The position numbers and the translations under genes are program-made. The notes under the pieces were generated by a model that made no database searches, had not been told where the DNA came from, and saw nothing but the letters and a program-made list of their open reading frames with translations. This document shows positions 51,001-64,000 of a DNA stretch of 64,000 bases, in pieces. The first letter of the stretch is position 1; each line of letters starts with the position of its first letter. Origin of the DNA: Strix aluco (Eukaryota > Chordata > Aves > Strigiformes > Strigidae); contig NC_133934.1 of NCBI RefSeq assembly GCF_031877795.1, forward strand, positions 25,609,716-25,673,715. Direction: 5' to 3'.

Positions 51001-54000
51001 AAAACCCTTTAAAATTAGCCTGGTTTTTATAACAGATGAATACACATTAATTCCAATGAAAGTTGTAAACATGAGGCTAGGGGGAAATGCCTATAGACTG
51101 AGAAGAAATTAGCATAGTACTAAAAACTCTGCCAAAAAAACCCCAAAACATAGTAATGCTTTAAGAGTAGACTGATGGACTTTACTTCAAGGTTATTAGT
51201 TTGTTTACTGGTCACAACTTAAATCCACCCCTGAATTTTATTTTTTTCAGTAAATTTTATGAAAGTGGGGCTGGAAGAAAGTAAGTACATTTCATCTTCC
51301 TGGAGGCTGTGAACTTAGTCCACAGCATATTCTGAAAAACACAGGTATTATTCTTGAGTTGCAGAAGGATTTACTTGAGACTTTTGCTACATAAGAACAA
51401 ATCATATAAGGATAACTGGAATTCACTATAGAAGAATATTTAATATACAAGCAATTATTTTCATATTGTACAAGTATGTGCTTAATCTGTAACTAATTCA
51501 CCTACGAAGTTTCTGAAAATGAAGTTTCCTGCTCATTATTGCTTTTCAAAGTTCCAGTGGCTGTGGTTTTATTTTGACACACCAACAGTGAGCAAATCTT
51601 ATATCCTTGTATAACAGTCACTCTGAATAGCAACATTAAAATTATATTAAATTAATATTTGTTAAGCATAAGTCTTTACAAGATTGGGGACTTTTAGGAT
51701 TCTGTGACTGCAGGCACCTGGATGCCATACATAAATCTAAAAAAAAAAAATCACCAAAAAAACTGTTTTCTGCCCATAAATACAAAAGTAATCAAAGGTA
51801 GTTAAACAGAGCTGAATTGCCTTCCTTCATGATATTTCTTCACACTATATAAGCACACAAATTCATCAAGGACAGTATTTCTGCTCAACTTCCAAGTGGA
51901 AGCCAACATTTCTCTTTCGTATAGCAATTGCCAGGTAACTGAAATGAGGTCATGCACCATCAGAACACTGTGCATAATGGGATAAGCCTATTAAACTGTC
52001 CAATCGTATCCTAACACCCACCTAAATAAAATATAATATAAATGATGGCATAGCAACAGCAGCTTCCAAACAAAAGGAAAAGCTTAAAATACTCACACAA
52101 TCACTGGTAAGTCATTTTCAAATGTATTTGTGGGAATGAAGAGGAGGGAGGATTAATCATGACATCTGAAATGCGCAAAAACACAGAGACAGCAGCAGGC
52201 AGGATTTGTAATGGTAGCTCAACTCTTTCCTTATTCTTTACTCATGATCAGTGGTAACAGAAAGCCTCTTTCACAAATATATATACAAAGATAATCAGTA
52301 ACTAATGTCTCTGGCATGCATTCCTACAGCATATGAAGTAGGCAAATGTGCTATAATAACAGTTATCATTCAAATTTTGTTTATGAAATGTCTGGGACGA
52401 TATATAAATAGCATCTGGAGATACAATGTCATTGGATAAGAATGTAGTACTTCAGCCAGAGCTCACTTAAGTCAGAGGACTGCAAACCAGTTAGTATCAT
52501 GCCCTTAATAAAGTACTAAATAAGGTACAGATTTACATGAAACAAATCACAAATAAAAACTTAGACTGTTTTGTATAATAGCAGTAGAAATTCATCATTA
52601 TGCATAATCCAGAGGGAAAAGCACAGAGGCTTATAATGCAACTGAAGAACAATGTAGGTGCCCACATTCAAATTCATAATCCAAAACTGTTCAACTGCTG
52701 CCCAACTGTGTAGCAACTCAAACTCTGACAGCATCTTGGGTGGAAACTTAAAACTTCCTGTTTGTCGCGTAGTACTTCAGAGGGTGAATCCACACTCACA
52801 GCAGCCCCAGATTCTGCCCATGGCCAGGCACATTCGGCCAAAAGTTGTACTGGTCTATAATCCTACCCCAACTGGGATCAAGTGAGTAGATGCTTCTCCT
52901 CCATAGCCCACAAGAGAGGCTTCATTGCCTACATGCTCTCATAGTGTGCCTCATACAAGCCTGTATATTCAGGTTCTGTACAAAAGGCAGTGGTGGGGTT
53001 TTCTTTGCATTTTTTAAAAGCGTGACTGGACAAGGAGATAACTGGTGTTATAGATGATGCTTGCACGATGTGGAAAGCCCAGGCTGATTTTCTTCCTGAG
53101 TCTGAAGAAGTTAATGTGATGGTAGTATGTTTTAGTTAATAGGCTACTGTAAAGACAAACTAGCCTGAGAAGGAAAAAAGAACAGAGATTTACTGTTTCA
53201 GAAAGTTGAAAATTATTAGGAAGTCTGGTGCTCAGGGCTTTCACCTGAACTGGGATTCCAGTCCCTGGAACACCAGGAAGTGTTTACTTTTTAGGGACTG
53301 GAACATATGATCCCTGTTCTGGTTCTCGTTTTCACAAATGAAACTTTTTCCCCCCCTATATAAGTAACAGTTTCATCAGGAAGCAGAGAGAAGGAATGCT
53401 GTCCAATGTAGCCTGGAGGCTGATGATTACGTACCTTTGATGGGAGGCAGGCTGAACTGCTCTCAGGCTGAGTAGAAAACAAACTGGTCTTCCTGCCTCC
53501 TGGATAAACAGACATAAAAGAGGGAGTGACCTTTTTGTTCTTCAAATAAAGCACCTAAATACCTATCTTCAGGAAAGTGTGGATGTTGAATCATGAGAAT
53601 GAGAGACCACATCTTGCAGACCTGATAGGTTGTAAAACCAGAAAGAGTAGGTGACTTTACACATAATCCCATTTTCTACATTTCCCTATCACCTTATGTA
53701 GCTCATGAGCTACATAACATTAAAATACCCTTCTACTGCAAGGACAGACCATAAAAAACAGTTGCAACTTTACCACATGGCTATTCAGAAGCACTCTTGT
53801 CCCATGAGCATTGTTTTTCTCCCTTGTTATCACCAGTTACACCAAAGTGTGTTCATATCTAAATGCTCTTTGTTTCATCTGATACAGCTTTAAATTCTTT
53901 CTTGTGTATTGTTTCTAAACGCTCTCTGCAAACAGTTTGATTTCTGTCATAGCACTGTTTTAAGTCTGTATTACCAGCACTGAAATGTATGGTCATTTAT

Positions 54001-55690
54001 ATGTACACTGCTGAACTCGGTGGAGTTTGCTCCAGGTGCTTACCATGACCTGTGTGATTCTACACTCTATCTCATTAGTAATATGTTGTTCTTATGACAT
54101 TTTCATCTGTTGTTGAGCTGGTGACAGACATCAGACTAATACCTTCTAAAACCATTTGAAAGATCTTGTATTTTTATTACTTGGATTTTTAAGTTAGTTT
54201 TAATAAAAACCCAAAATATTCCCAAATAAAGTTATCACAAAATGTTGCAAATGTTGTACTAAAATTTCCTTCTTTTTGAGGCACTCAGATACTACATTTT
54301 TACCACACTTTACCAATAAGCATTGTAGAAATCAGCTGGATTAGACTGATGACTGACTGTTCCTGAATAGTTTTTCAAGGTGTTTGTCAAATATAAAGAG
54401 GTTTGTTTTGTCTCCTATTAACTGTAAGGAAATATTTTATGTCTACTTGAATGAAAAAAGGGGACTTTTTTCAAAATTAGAGCAAATGGAACTATTAAAC
54501 CAAGTAAGTGCAGTTCTTATCCAAGGCATTTCACTTTGCTTATAAAATATTTTATCAGAACATGAGTAATTTGACAAAAAAACTCTACTAGGCAAAGAAT
54601 TAAAACATATGAGCCAGAGATAACAGGAAAAATAATAGAGGGCCCTGTGAATGAGTTCAAGCACGGTCTGATTTCTTTCCCAGTTCTCGAAGAGGAGAAG
54701 CAAGAAAGGATTTGTATTTGTGATACTCTAGTATTGACTTTTGTTGTTCTTCGGGATTTTCCAAGCATCAAGTAATAGTCTTGTAGGATCCTGTGTTTCA
54801 TTATCACCTTCTGAAAGGCAACAGTGAAGCAGTAAAAGAAGTCTTCCTAAAATCATTGGTTGGTAATTTAAGAATGCGTGAGCCTCATCTGAAGTGCTGA
54901 AGCTGTCTGGATGGGGATTGCAGTTCACCATCTTCTAGAACGTGATTACCAGAGGCATGCAATACTCAGGCAGCAGGCTTAAATGAGCAAAAGGACACAC
55001 TTGTCTCAGATACTAAGGTTGGCAGGTGGTAACTGGAGTAAGAGTGTTGACCTTAGCTGTGATGGTTTAAAAACTTATATAAGACAGGCATGGTTTGCAG
55101 AGAGGTGGAAAGCATATTCCCAAGGAATGTAAAGGATGCCACTGAAAAACAAGAGGCACTCATACCTATTCCCATGTGTGAAGGAGAAGCAGCAAACCAT
55201 AAACGGAGTACAGATTGGGAACATATGCTCTGAGGGAACTGCTGCTTTCGTACTTCAATTCACGTATCAACAATCCTATGAAAGTACACCTAGCAAGCAA
55301 AAGCCACGTAGATGCAACCACTATACAATTTGCAAGTAGGTGGTGTGCTTACATACCAAAATGTGACTTGTTTTTCATAACCTTGGGCAACATCGTGCTT
55401 GTATTTGACAGCTTACTTGGCTGTTTCCCTCACAGCGCAGCACACGTGCAGCAGCAGAGCAAATTTTCTTGAGAAAGCTCTGATTATATGAATGTGCACA
55501 GGCCTAAAAGTAAGTAAATCGTTGGTCTTACTGCCAAGAAGACTGGAAATTAATTGAGCGCAAAAGTGGTTTGCAGAACAGGAATGTAGGGTGCCTTGAT
55601 CATCTGAAAAGAGCACTTGCAGAGGAGTATAAGTCTCCAGATCCATTGACCACTTAGTGCCACCTCTTACCGTGACTTCATATATATTTA
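48080..55690. other. Intergenic region between PGM2 and the next CpG island
   Basis: AT-rich sequence with no recognised exon. It includes an 11-bp inverted repeat with a 6-nt loop (48,374-48,401), a G-rich tract (50,476-50,508) and a 24-nt perfect palindrome (53,694-53,717). The segment 52,650-52,880 is more compositionally complex and may be an old interspersed repeat, but no family could be named. Confidence 0.5.
53694..53717. repeat. Perfect 24-nt palindrome
   Basis: TTATGTAGCTCA is followed directly by its exact reverse complement, with no spacer. It lies in intergenic DNA with no neighbouring gene signal. Confidence 0.85.
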
Positions 55691-55719
55691 TATGTATATA
55701 TATAAATGCATGTGTGGCT

Positions 55720-57120
55720 TCTCGTGCATGGAAGGAGCGGGTGGAAGGCGCAATGGGGATTCAGAGAAGGTGAGCCCGCAGAAGGCAGGGCTGGGCCTAG
55801 ACCCGAGGGGGCACTTGACCACTTCAGCTTCCAGGTGCCGGGCTAGTTCCATTTTTGTGAGCAAACTTCCCTTTGAGAGTGGTTCCCGCCCCTCACCTTC
55901 TACGCCCGCGGCTTCAGCTAACCCCGCGGCCCAGCCGGGCTCATCAGGGCAAGGCGACAATGACATGTTTTCTGCGGGAGACGAGAGGTTGTGACAGACA
56001 CACGAGGCAGCGCCGCCGAAATGCTCCTCGAGAGGGACGAAACGGGCCGGGGGAGGGGGCGTCAGCTGCCCGCTGTCGCGACATGGGCGCCCGCCTGTCG
56101 CCGACCGCCTCTGGCGGGCGCCTGTCCCTCTCCGCCCCCGCCGGGCCGGGGACCCGCCGCCTGTTGCTATTTCTGCCCGCGCTGGCTGGGCCGGCGGAGG
56201 GAGGCGGCGAGTGGCAGCCGCTGGGTGTGCGGCCCGGCCTCCCCCGCCCGACCGCCGGCAGGTAGAGACGGGGCGGGGCGGCTCGTCCTTACCGGGGGAG
56301 ACAGCAACAGGAGGCGGCGAGCAGCCCCCCTCGCCCGGCCGGCCCAGCCGGGGCGCCCGCGCTGCCGGTGCCCTGAGGCGCTGGTGTGGCCTCCCCTCCC
56401 CTCCCCTCCCCCGGCCCGGCGCCCGTTAGCGGCTCTGCCCGGTCCCCTCAGCGGGAGGTGGGCAGGCGGCGCCTGGCAGCCCGCGGCCGCTGCCTGCCGA
56501 AGGCACTTCCTTGCAGTGAGCGCATCCTGCGGCGGCGAGGCGGCGGTAAGCGGCGGCCGGTCACACCGGCTCCGGCTCCAGGCCTGACGGGGGGCGGCCG
56601 CGGGCCACGGCCGGGGCGGCGGGGGGACCGCCGTGCCCCCGCTGCGGGCCGGCCCGGGGGAGCGGCGCTGGTGGGACCGAGCTGCGTGTTTAGAGGGGGG
56701 TGGGGAGGAGGAAGAGCGGCCGTGAGCTTTGAGGAAGTGAAAGAGTTGAGGCGAGAAAGGAGGCGTCCCGCCGCGGGGGCGGCTGCGGCCGGCGGGGCTG
56801 GTCTGTCGCCGTACCCAGGCTCCGGGGCGGCAGAAGCCTCCGGCCGGCCGGGAGGAGCCGGCTGTGAGGCGGGCGGCGGGTCCGCCCGGGGCCCCGCTCC
56901 GTGCCCGCTGCCGCCCTCCCGCCTCTCGCGGCAGCGTCGCGCTGTTGGACGGTCGGATCGGAGCCCCTGGTGAAGTCGCGGGACTCGCCCTGGGGACAGT
57001 ATTGCTGCGGGGGGCGGGACGGGACGGCGCGGCCGGGCGGGAGCGGAGCGGGGACGGCGGGTCGCCGGTGCTGCGCTTCTCATCGCGCAGGGTCCTGGGA
57101 GGGCTGGCTTCTCGTCAGAA
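55720..57120 (+). promoter_or_regulatory. TBC1D1: CpG island, probable TBC1D1 promoter and first exon
   Basis: A 1.4-kb CpG- and GC-box-rich island. In vertebrates TBC1D1 (a Rab GTPase-activating protein that controls glucose-transporter traffic) follows PGM2 on the same strand, and its first exon is noncoding. Candidate first-exon donors on the + strand are GTAAGC at 56,546 (after GGCGGCGAGGCGGCG) and GTGAGC at 55,770. A CTCCC tandem (56,391-56,410) can form quadruplex/i-motif structures. The TBC1D1 start peptide (MEPITF) was not found, so the identity rests on synteny. The long open frames in the island are compositional. Confidence 0.6.
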
Positions 57121-60100
57121 TCACCGAAAGACCTGCTTGAATTTAATCTGCCGTTTACCTCGTGTGCCACGGTCTGCTTTTAGTTCTTTTTCTCAGTCTT
57201 GCCCGCACCTTCCTCACCCATCAATGCAAAGTCGCCCGCTCTAACTCCTCCCAGAGCCTGCTCCTTCTTAGAGCAACGCAGCGACCCTTCCCATAGGGGT
57301 AAAACTAACCTTTCCGACAGCAGCACGGTTCAGCTTAACCTTAAAATCCCCACACACTGGCGCAGTATTTTTATGGCTCTTTAAATTCGTGTACTAAATT
57401 AACAAGGGAATGATCTCTTGAAACCGCGTTCATGAGAGGTATGAAACAAATGTGGTTATTTATAGTGCAGTTTGAAAAGATCAAGACCTTTGTATGCTGT
57501 GTTGTATTTGGGAGAGGCTAATATGGCAGATCTGCTGTAGAAACCTTTAGCAGTGCAGATGGTGGGATTTGTGCCGGCCGTTAAGCCCAGAGATTGAATG
57601 GAACATCGTGGGTCAAAATTAATAAAAATGTACGTCTCCTGAATAGCAAATATCTCTGAACTGATGAATATGATTATACTTTTAACACTTGAGCCAAAAT
57701 AGAAATTCGTCACAGCTTGTTTTATAGAAATGCTGAAAGTCACAGGTAATATGCAAAAGTAGAAATGCTTGCAGGTGAGAAGGATGACAGGCTGGAAGGA
57801 ATGTGAAACATATTCAATGATATGTGGATGACTTGACACTTTTCACTTCACAATTTGGTTAACTGAAAAGCTGGATGCAAGTATTTTGGCTGTGGATAGG
57901 CAATTGAATAAAAAGGAATGGCATTCAGAGTGTAATTTACCAAGCAAGCTTTCTTTTTCAAAGATTTTTTTAGTGCATTGCGGTGATAGAACAGCCCAAT
58001 GTTTTGTTCGGGTCCGTATGAGGCTGACTGAGAACACCTCAATCATCAGCATATTAATTTCTGTGGACTCTATGAGGGAACTAGCAACAGGTGTCAAGGG
58101 CAGGAGCAGTGAGCTATTTCCTTCGTTCAATAGTTGGTTATAAATTTGTATTATTATAATCAAGAACATATTACCATTTTGCTGGATTTTTTTATTATTA
58201 ATAGTCTATTTAAATTTTTTTAACCTATTTGAGGAGTGATATAAATTCTGGCTGTATTGTTAAATGTTTTAGGTGTGATTATTACTACAAAACCAAGTGA
58301 TTTGCTCACACTACATGGTGAAACATTATTTAGGACCCACGTCTGAAGCTGCTGATGGCATTAAAAAGAATCTTTTAAAAGTCAGAATTTAATGCATGAT
58401 ATAGAAAAAGAATGGAAATGAAAAATAATTTCTGAGGCAAATTGACTTCTGGACTTGCACATGCTGTTACCCACAGCAAGCCATTGCTCCAGAAGGAAAC
58501 AGCAGATAATAAGTAGCTATGAGATAAAAAGAACATCCTTGCAACAGAAGGGTGCGTCATGATTCCAAGTGCCAAGTTTGAGTTAAATTAAAACTACTTG
58601 AAAAGTGAGAGCAACCTGTGGTATGATATCTAAACAATCTTAACTAGAGAAAACAGGCCAAAAATGTTTGAAGCCTCAAGAAAAAAGATAAAGCTTACAA
58701 CTAGCTGCCATGTAGAATGATCTAATGATGCTGTGTTGTGATACCAGAGAAGAGAGTCATTTCATGCATATTGATGGAAACATGAAAAGACCTCTTCTCA
58801 GCAGTGACCATATCATGACATACCTAACACATGTTCTCATTTGTGTTTTTCTATACATCCTGCTAGGTGGATAAAGAAATCTGTTGACATGAGTGAGGAC
58901 AATGTAAATCTCAGTCAGAGATCAGAGGAAGAGGGAGAGGAGTGGTATTTAGTTCTGGCTTGCGTTCCAGAGCTCTGGCTGCAGGCCAGGGCTCCTCTTA
59001 ATCCTTAAGTAGTATGATATTTCTGCTAAAATAATCAGCGGTGAAGTGCAGTCAGTACCAATGCATCTGGTTCCATTTGTCGGCAGGGTTCAGCACTAAT
59101 GCCACGCAGAGAAGAGCTGAACAAATTTGTGCTCTTTAAGACCAGCCGTTTTTCACAAGACCTTGCTATGTGGTTTGAAATTTTGTTTAGCTTCTTGGAG
59201 GGGAGAAAGAAAACAAACTTGCAGAAAAAAACCTGCTGTTATGTCAGCAGCCTGATGTGGAGTAACTGCACAGTTGTCTCTCAGATGAACTGCAAAGGTT
59301 GAGAAGGCTGGAGCCTTTCTGTTCAACAACTCACAAGTCAAACTCCTCATTTAATCACTGATGTGTGGAAGCTCTGACTGCTTCCTTGCTTGATGCATCT
59401 TCTAAACTTGCCAGTTCTGCTGTGGGTCCCAGCATTCCAACTGCTACCAAACCAGGGAAGAATTGGAGCACAGGGGAGGATTGCTTAGATCAGTAGTTAC
59501 CTATGTTCTGAACAGGAGTCTGAAACTTTTGGCCACATGTCTGTATTGAATTTAGTCCAGTCCAGAAGAAACAAAAGAAGAAGGATAACCCTTCACCACT
59601 GTTGTAGTTTCTGCTTTATTTATTTATTTATTTATGTGTGTTCTTTTGGTTTAGAACAATCTCTCTCTCTTCTTTGCCTTTTCTTTCTATATCAGTTTGA
59701 GTCCATCCCAAATCTGCCTAGTTTTCTCACAGCTGCCAAAACCTGATTTCCCATGCCCCACCCTCCCAGGCTAATAACTCAATCTGTTCTCTGTACACCA
59801 CAGGATTCTCCTTCCTAACCTCAAAGCCAGCCTGGCCCCATCTAACTGAATGGCACACGGAGCCTGTACATTGTCCTCATGATAAAGTCTTTGCTCTCTT
59901 GAGAGAAGGTGAGTTTTGAGGAATGTTGTCCTGCATGATGTACAGCTGCTTAGACATGTCCCTTCATGCAGGGAGAACCTGGGATCCAGAATTGCAGAAG
60001 TACTAATTTTTGTAGGTCTCCTTTTCATGCTGTCCTGCCATCACCCTGACTCCTCTCTGAAGGCATCCGTTTTAGTTTCTGGTGATATAAAAAGATGAGA

Positions 60101-63100
60101 ATACAACTTAATTTAGGAGAACAAGAGCATGATATATATATATATATGTATATTTTAAAACACAGTATCAGATTTTGCTAGAACAGGACTATCAGCATAG
60201 TGTTGCATGCTTTCTAAGCCTGCTCCCTGCTTGTGAGAACTGGCTGGGTTGGTCACAGTGAAGGAGAAGTTGAGGACAGAGCACATGTATGTTCCCATGT
60301 GTATCTTTCACATGAGTCTGGTGTCTTCTAGTATAGAAGGTGGGGTTAGATTTTAGTGTGGTTTGTGCAAATATCATATGTGCTACAGTTTGGCTGTTTT
60401 TATGCTGGTGGAGCAAGTACAGCTAAATTAAAGCAGGTTAAACAGTGGCAACATTAAGATACAGTTTGGAGAACATTAACGTTTCTCAGACAGCAGCAAA
60501 GCTGTTAGCTGAGGAGTGCCACTCAAGCTCTTTTCAGCTCTGAGTGCAAGGGCAATGGAGATCCTTCAGAAGATGCAGATGGAGAGGAGAAAGAGAAGCT
60601 GTCCCGGTTATGTCTGTGAGCACTGGAAGAACAACTGGAGACATTCAGCCTGTGTGCGAAGCAAAGCCTGTCAGCCCAGAGTAACAGAGCTCAATGGCAC
60701 TTAGAGCTGTCAAGGGAAGATCAAAGTTTAGGTGGAAGGAAACAAGTGGATGGCTTTATTTTTATACCTTTTCTCTCTTGGACTAAAGGTGAAATAAGCA
60801 TTTGTTTGTTTGTGAGTTAATCAGTCTGACATTTGGGAAGAAGAGGAAGCTTGTTCAAGCCTACTGTACTAATATTGATGGTAAATAGGTACAGCTCCTG
60901 CACAGTTGAGTTTTGGAAAGGGTGAACTGAGTGGTGGCAATCAGAGATGGGTGAAGGTGCCAGAATTCTGAGTGGTGGAGTCAGGGCAGATGTGGATGGG
61001 CTCAGAGCACAGACACTCTTTGGCCATAATGTACACTTAATTTTATGGCTGGGAATAGACCTGTTGAGATGAACAGAACTATTTTTAGGTCTAAATTAAG
61101 CATGTGCATAAATACTTCATGGTCTTGAAGTAAAACCTAGTCCTTGGTGTAAACTTAAGGGACACTAACACTGTCAGTATGAAATCAGTGTAATTTCTGG
61201 TGGGATTTTTATTGTAAGTTAGGATAAGGATGACAGGGGGAAACAAAGAAAGAATGGAAAAGGAAGATGAAACATGCAGAACGGTAACATACAAAATGAT
61301 ATAGGTTAGGTAAGGAGACCTGATTCTGCTAAATTTCTGCTCTGAGAAACTGCACTTCTAGCCCCTCTTAGTAAAAAAACGCTAGCGTTCTGAGTTCTAG
61401 TTGACTTGTTTTGATTTAGTATTAACTGTTTTTCTTTAGAAATAACAAATGCAGACATTGGAGTATTTATGCTGTTGACTTTTCAAGGTGTTTATTTTGT
61501 TAAAGGGATGAATGCCAAGAAGCTTTGCATTTATATTAAATACATTCCAGCAACACAATGTTTGTTTAAGTATGACAGAGTATCAACCCGTTTTTTTTTC
61601 ATACTGTTCAGTCCTTAGAGTTAGCATGTGAAATAATGTATTATATTGCGGTACTTATTTCTGTTTGAGGCTGCAGTGCCTTGTAGGTCTGGGGTAAAAG
61701 AACATGGTAGATTGTGGTAATCCAAATGAAACTTCTCTTCCTTGATTTAAATGAGGATGACTTTGTTGTATTTTTACATGCATTTTATTTAATTACATTT
61801 TTTTGGAAAGATTTCTGAGAAAACACAATGGAGAAGTATGGTTACAAAAAGTATGTGGCTAATGGGTCATCATCCATGAGGTAGTTCAGTTCTTTTGTTT
61901 TCAACTAAGAATGGAGTTTTCTTAGGCTGGTTTATCCTGAGATGATTATGCATGCCAGTAAATGGTAACACTAAAAGCTGAAAAGTCAGTTTTTGTGTGT
62001 TTCGGACTACACACCATTCTAGTTACGAAAGAATCCAATCTTCCCCACAGTTGCTGAACTATTTTTCATTGTTGCAATTAAGGAGAAAAAGTTTGTAATA
62101 GCTTGTCAAAGAAGAAGAGACCATTTTAATTCCTCACAGATGCAAAACTATAATGATAATTGTGTTTAGCAGTGTTGATACGGTATAAAAATGCTTCCTG
62201 AAGCTGCTATCCCATATGATGCAATGCATTTATATTCCTCTTAAGGATGGTTGTTTTCTTGCTTGCTTGTGAAACAAATAAAAAGTTGAAAAAGAGTTGT
62301 AGTATAATTGAAATGAGACATATAAATTCTGGATTTTCACAGCCCTTTTCCCCACACCTCCCATGTACAGACACACAGAGGTTTATAAAAAGGCTTTTTT
62401 AAAAATTGTTCTACTTATCTAGAATACTACTTATGATGATTTCTTCAAATGGTGTCTTTAAAACCTGCATTATTGGATTCTCTTGCTAAATTTGGCATCC
62501 CTGGAACTGGTAACATTGCCGCAGAGTTCATTTGTCAAAAGATGCAATAAAGTAAATGTACCCAAACACGTGGTTTCTGCAGTTCTCTTGGTTTTACAGT
62601 TTGCCAGTTACTGTAGGAACATTTTTCCTCACTCAGACATTTGCAAATTGGTTGCATTTTAAACACTTGTTTAGTTCAAAATTTCCATCTTGAAATTTTT
62701 TTTAAAGTTGTTTTTTAATCCTGAAGTTTTCTTTCATTTTCAACAAGGTGAAGCACTGTTAGAAACTCAGTTTGAAAATATTTTTACAAGGGCAAATAAA
62801 GGACAAAGTTTATTGAAAACTCATGAGAAAAATACTGCTATTTTTGATCGTGTTTGTAGATGAACAAAGACAAGAAATACTGTTGCCACAGTAAACAGAT
62901 GCCATTTATTAAATACTTGTTCAAATACAATTAAAAATGTTTTGTAAGGAGTTCTTGGGACTGCTCATGTTGTTTTTAATGGTCTTTTCATGAGAAATTC
63001 AGAAGACTGAGGGTAAACTAGTGTCATGGTGTTTAAACATGGGCAATTACAGGCCTGTCAGCTTCTCATCAGTCTCACACAAAATAATGTAACAGCTGAA

Positions 63101-64000
63101 ACTGGGTTCTATTAATGAGGAGTTAAAACATGGTAGTATAGCAAGTCCCAATCTGTGTGTTTCCATAGACTGTATTTTGCAAAATGAAATGGATAGATAA
63201 ATGCAATTATTGGATTTTGTTACTAAAACTACTAATATGTAATAACAGTAGTGATAGTAGATGCTTGAGTATAACAGGGTTATAACAGAGTTGTTTGTAA
63301 CTTGGTTCCATTTGATATTTTAAGAAATGAAAATGATACAATATCAATGTGGCAAACATTAAGTATTCCTGGCTGACTGACAGGCCTTAAAATGCAATCA
63401 TGAATTGAGAATCATCATCTGTTTTTTAGTGGGATGCTGTAAGGATTGTTGCTCATCTCTGCTATCTGACAGGTTTATCAGTGATCAATCAGTTGACTGC
63501 TGTTAGCTTTTTCAGATGACCAACAATTTCTGGGGTGTTATTTAATGAAAAGTCTGTTTGGTAACAGCCCATGATCACTTGGCAAACTATACCCAAGGAA
63601 ACAACTCCATGTTAGTAGCCAAATTCAAAATCATCCATCTATCAACAAGAAAGATAACCTCTTTTTTTTCTTTTTCTTTTTTTTTTTTTTTTTCTTCAAG
63701 TGTGAAGGTGTCTCAGCAAGCACTGACTTCAACTGTCATGAAGGTCAGAATAGCTCAGCTGAGTTCTCTCTGTGATAATAGGATTGAAATAGGCCGGTGT
63801 GATCCATGTGTGTCTGCCTATGAAACAGGCACAGGCTAGAAAGCATGTGAATTTTTGAGTTTATTACTTATTAGATGGTTTAGCAAGGGTTGTAAAGCTA
63901 CTCTGAAATAAGGACTGACTTTTTTCCAAGCAATGTATTTAATACTGTTATGTTTGTCGGACCTGGAATAGTAAGGCCCAAATACAAGGGAAACATGCTA
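57121..64000. other. Probable TBC1D1 intron 1; no exon recognised
   Basis: AT-rich sequence without a recognised exon or transposon. Simple repeats are a TTTA tract (59,614-59,634), a TA tract (60,131-60,153) and a T/C-rich run (63,660-63,696). That it is TBC1D1 intron is inferred from gene order. Confidence 0.4.

Noticed and set aside
55873-57244. Open frames up to 240 codons in the third CpG island
   Set aside because: Same compositional artefact. None encodes the TBC1D1 N-terminus or any domain I recognise.
63558-63839. 93-codon frame crossing a long T tract, with a possible acceptor at 63,700
   Set aside because: The frame runs through the T-rich tract; the only nearby donor is weak, and the downstream peptide does not match TBC1D1.
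57121-64000. TBC1D1 first coding exon
   Set aside because: Looked for the MEPITF start and following conserved peptide in the listed translations; not found, so it must lie beyond the window.
1-64000. CRISPR arrays, tRNA/rRNA genes, prokaryotic-type operons
   Set aside because: No regularly spaced repeats, no cloverleaf or rRNA signature recognised; the window is vertebrate genomic DNA.

Overview
The window looks like avian nuclear DNA. Three kinds of evidence point there: CR1 LINE copies ending in the bird-type ATTCTGTG tail, long terminal repeats (LTRs) of bird endogenous retrovirus families with 5-bp target duplications, and short introns in a conserved vertebrate gene. It contains one complete protein-coding gene, PGM2, on the + strand. 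All 14 coding exons (26,953 to 47,688) could be placed by GT-AG boundaries and phase. The joined CDS is 1,830 nt and encodes 609 aa with every catalytic motif intact. PGM2 belongs to the alpha-D-phosphohexomutase superfamily and acts mainly as a cytosolic phosphopentomutase.

Layout. Positions 1-720 are the edge of a CpG island, inferred from vertebrate gene order (RELL1 on the opposite strand, then PGM2, then TBC1D1) to be the RELL1 5' end. Positions 720-26,400 are mostly AT-rich noncoding sequence with two LTR relics (4,965-5,019 and 6,623-7,098), an antisense CR1 (20,337-20,685) and a sense CR1 reverse-transcriptase fragment (23,640-24,783). A possible unannotated small gene or transcript lies at 10,017-10,427. 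The PGM2 CpG island covers 26,400-27,380. Intron 1 of PGM2 carries a 922-bp antisense solo LTR that stops 55 bp before exon 2. Intron 8 holds an antisense CR1 and intron 10 a run of 24 C. The PGM2 3' UTR has a 16-bp tandem repeat. Positions 48,050-55,690 are intergenic. A large CpG island at 55,720-57,120 is inferred to be the TBC1D1 promoter, and 57,120-64,000 is probably TBC1D1 intron 1, with no recognised coding exon.

No bacterial-type, CRISPR, rRNA or tRNA content was seen. Gene families, motifs and splice sites were read by eye. Neighbour identities (RELL1, TBC1D1) rest on synteny, because none of their coding sequence was recognised in the window. The least expected items are the LTR next to a splice acceptor, the 55-bp end-fused LTR with an intact target duplication, and the candidate two-exon small ORF at 10.0-10.4 kb.
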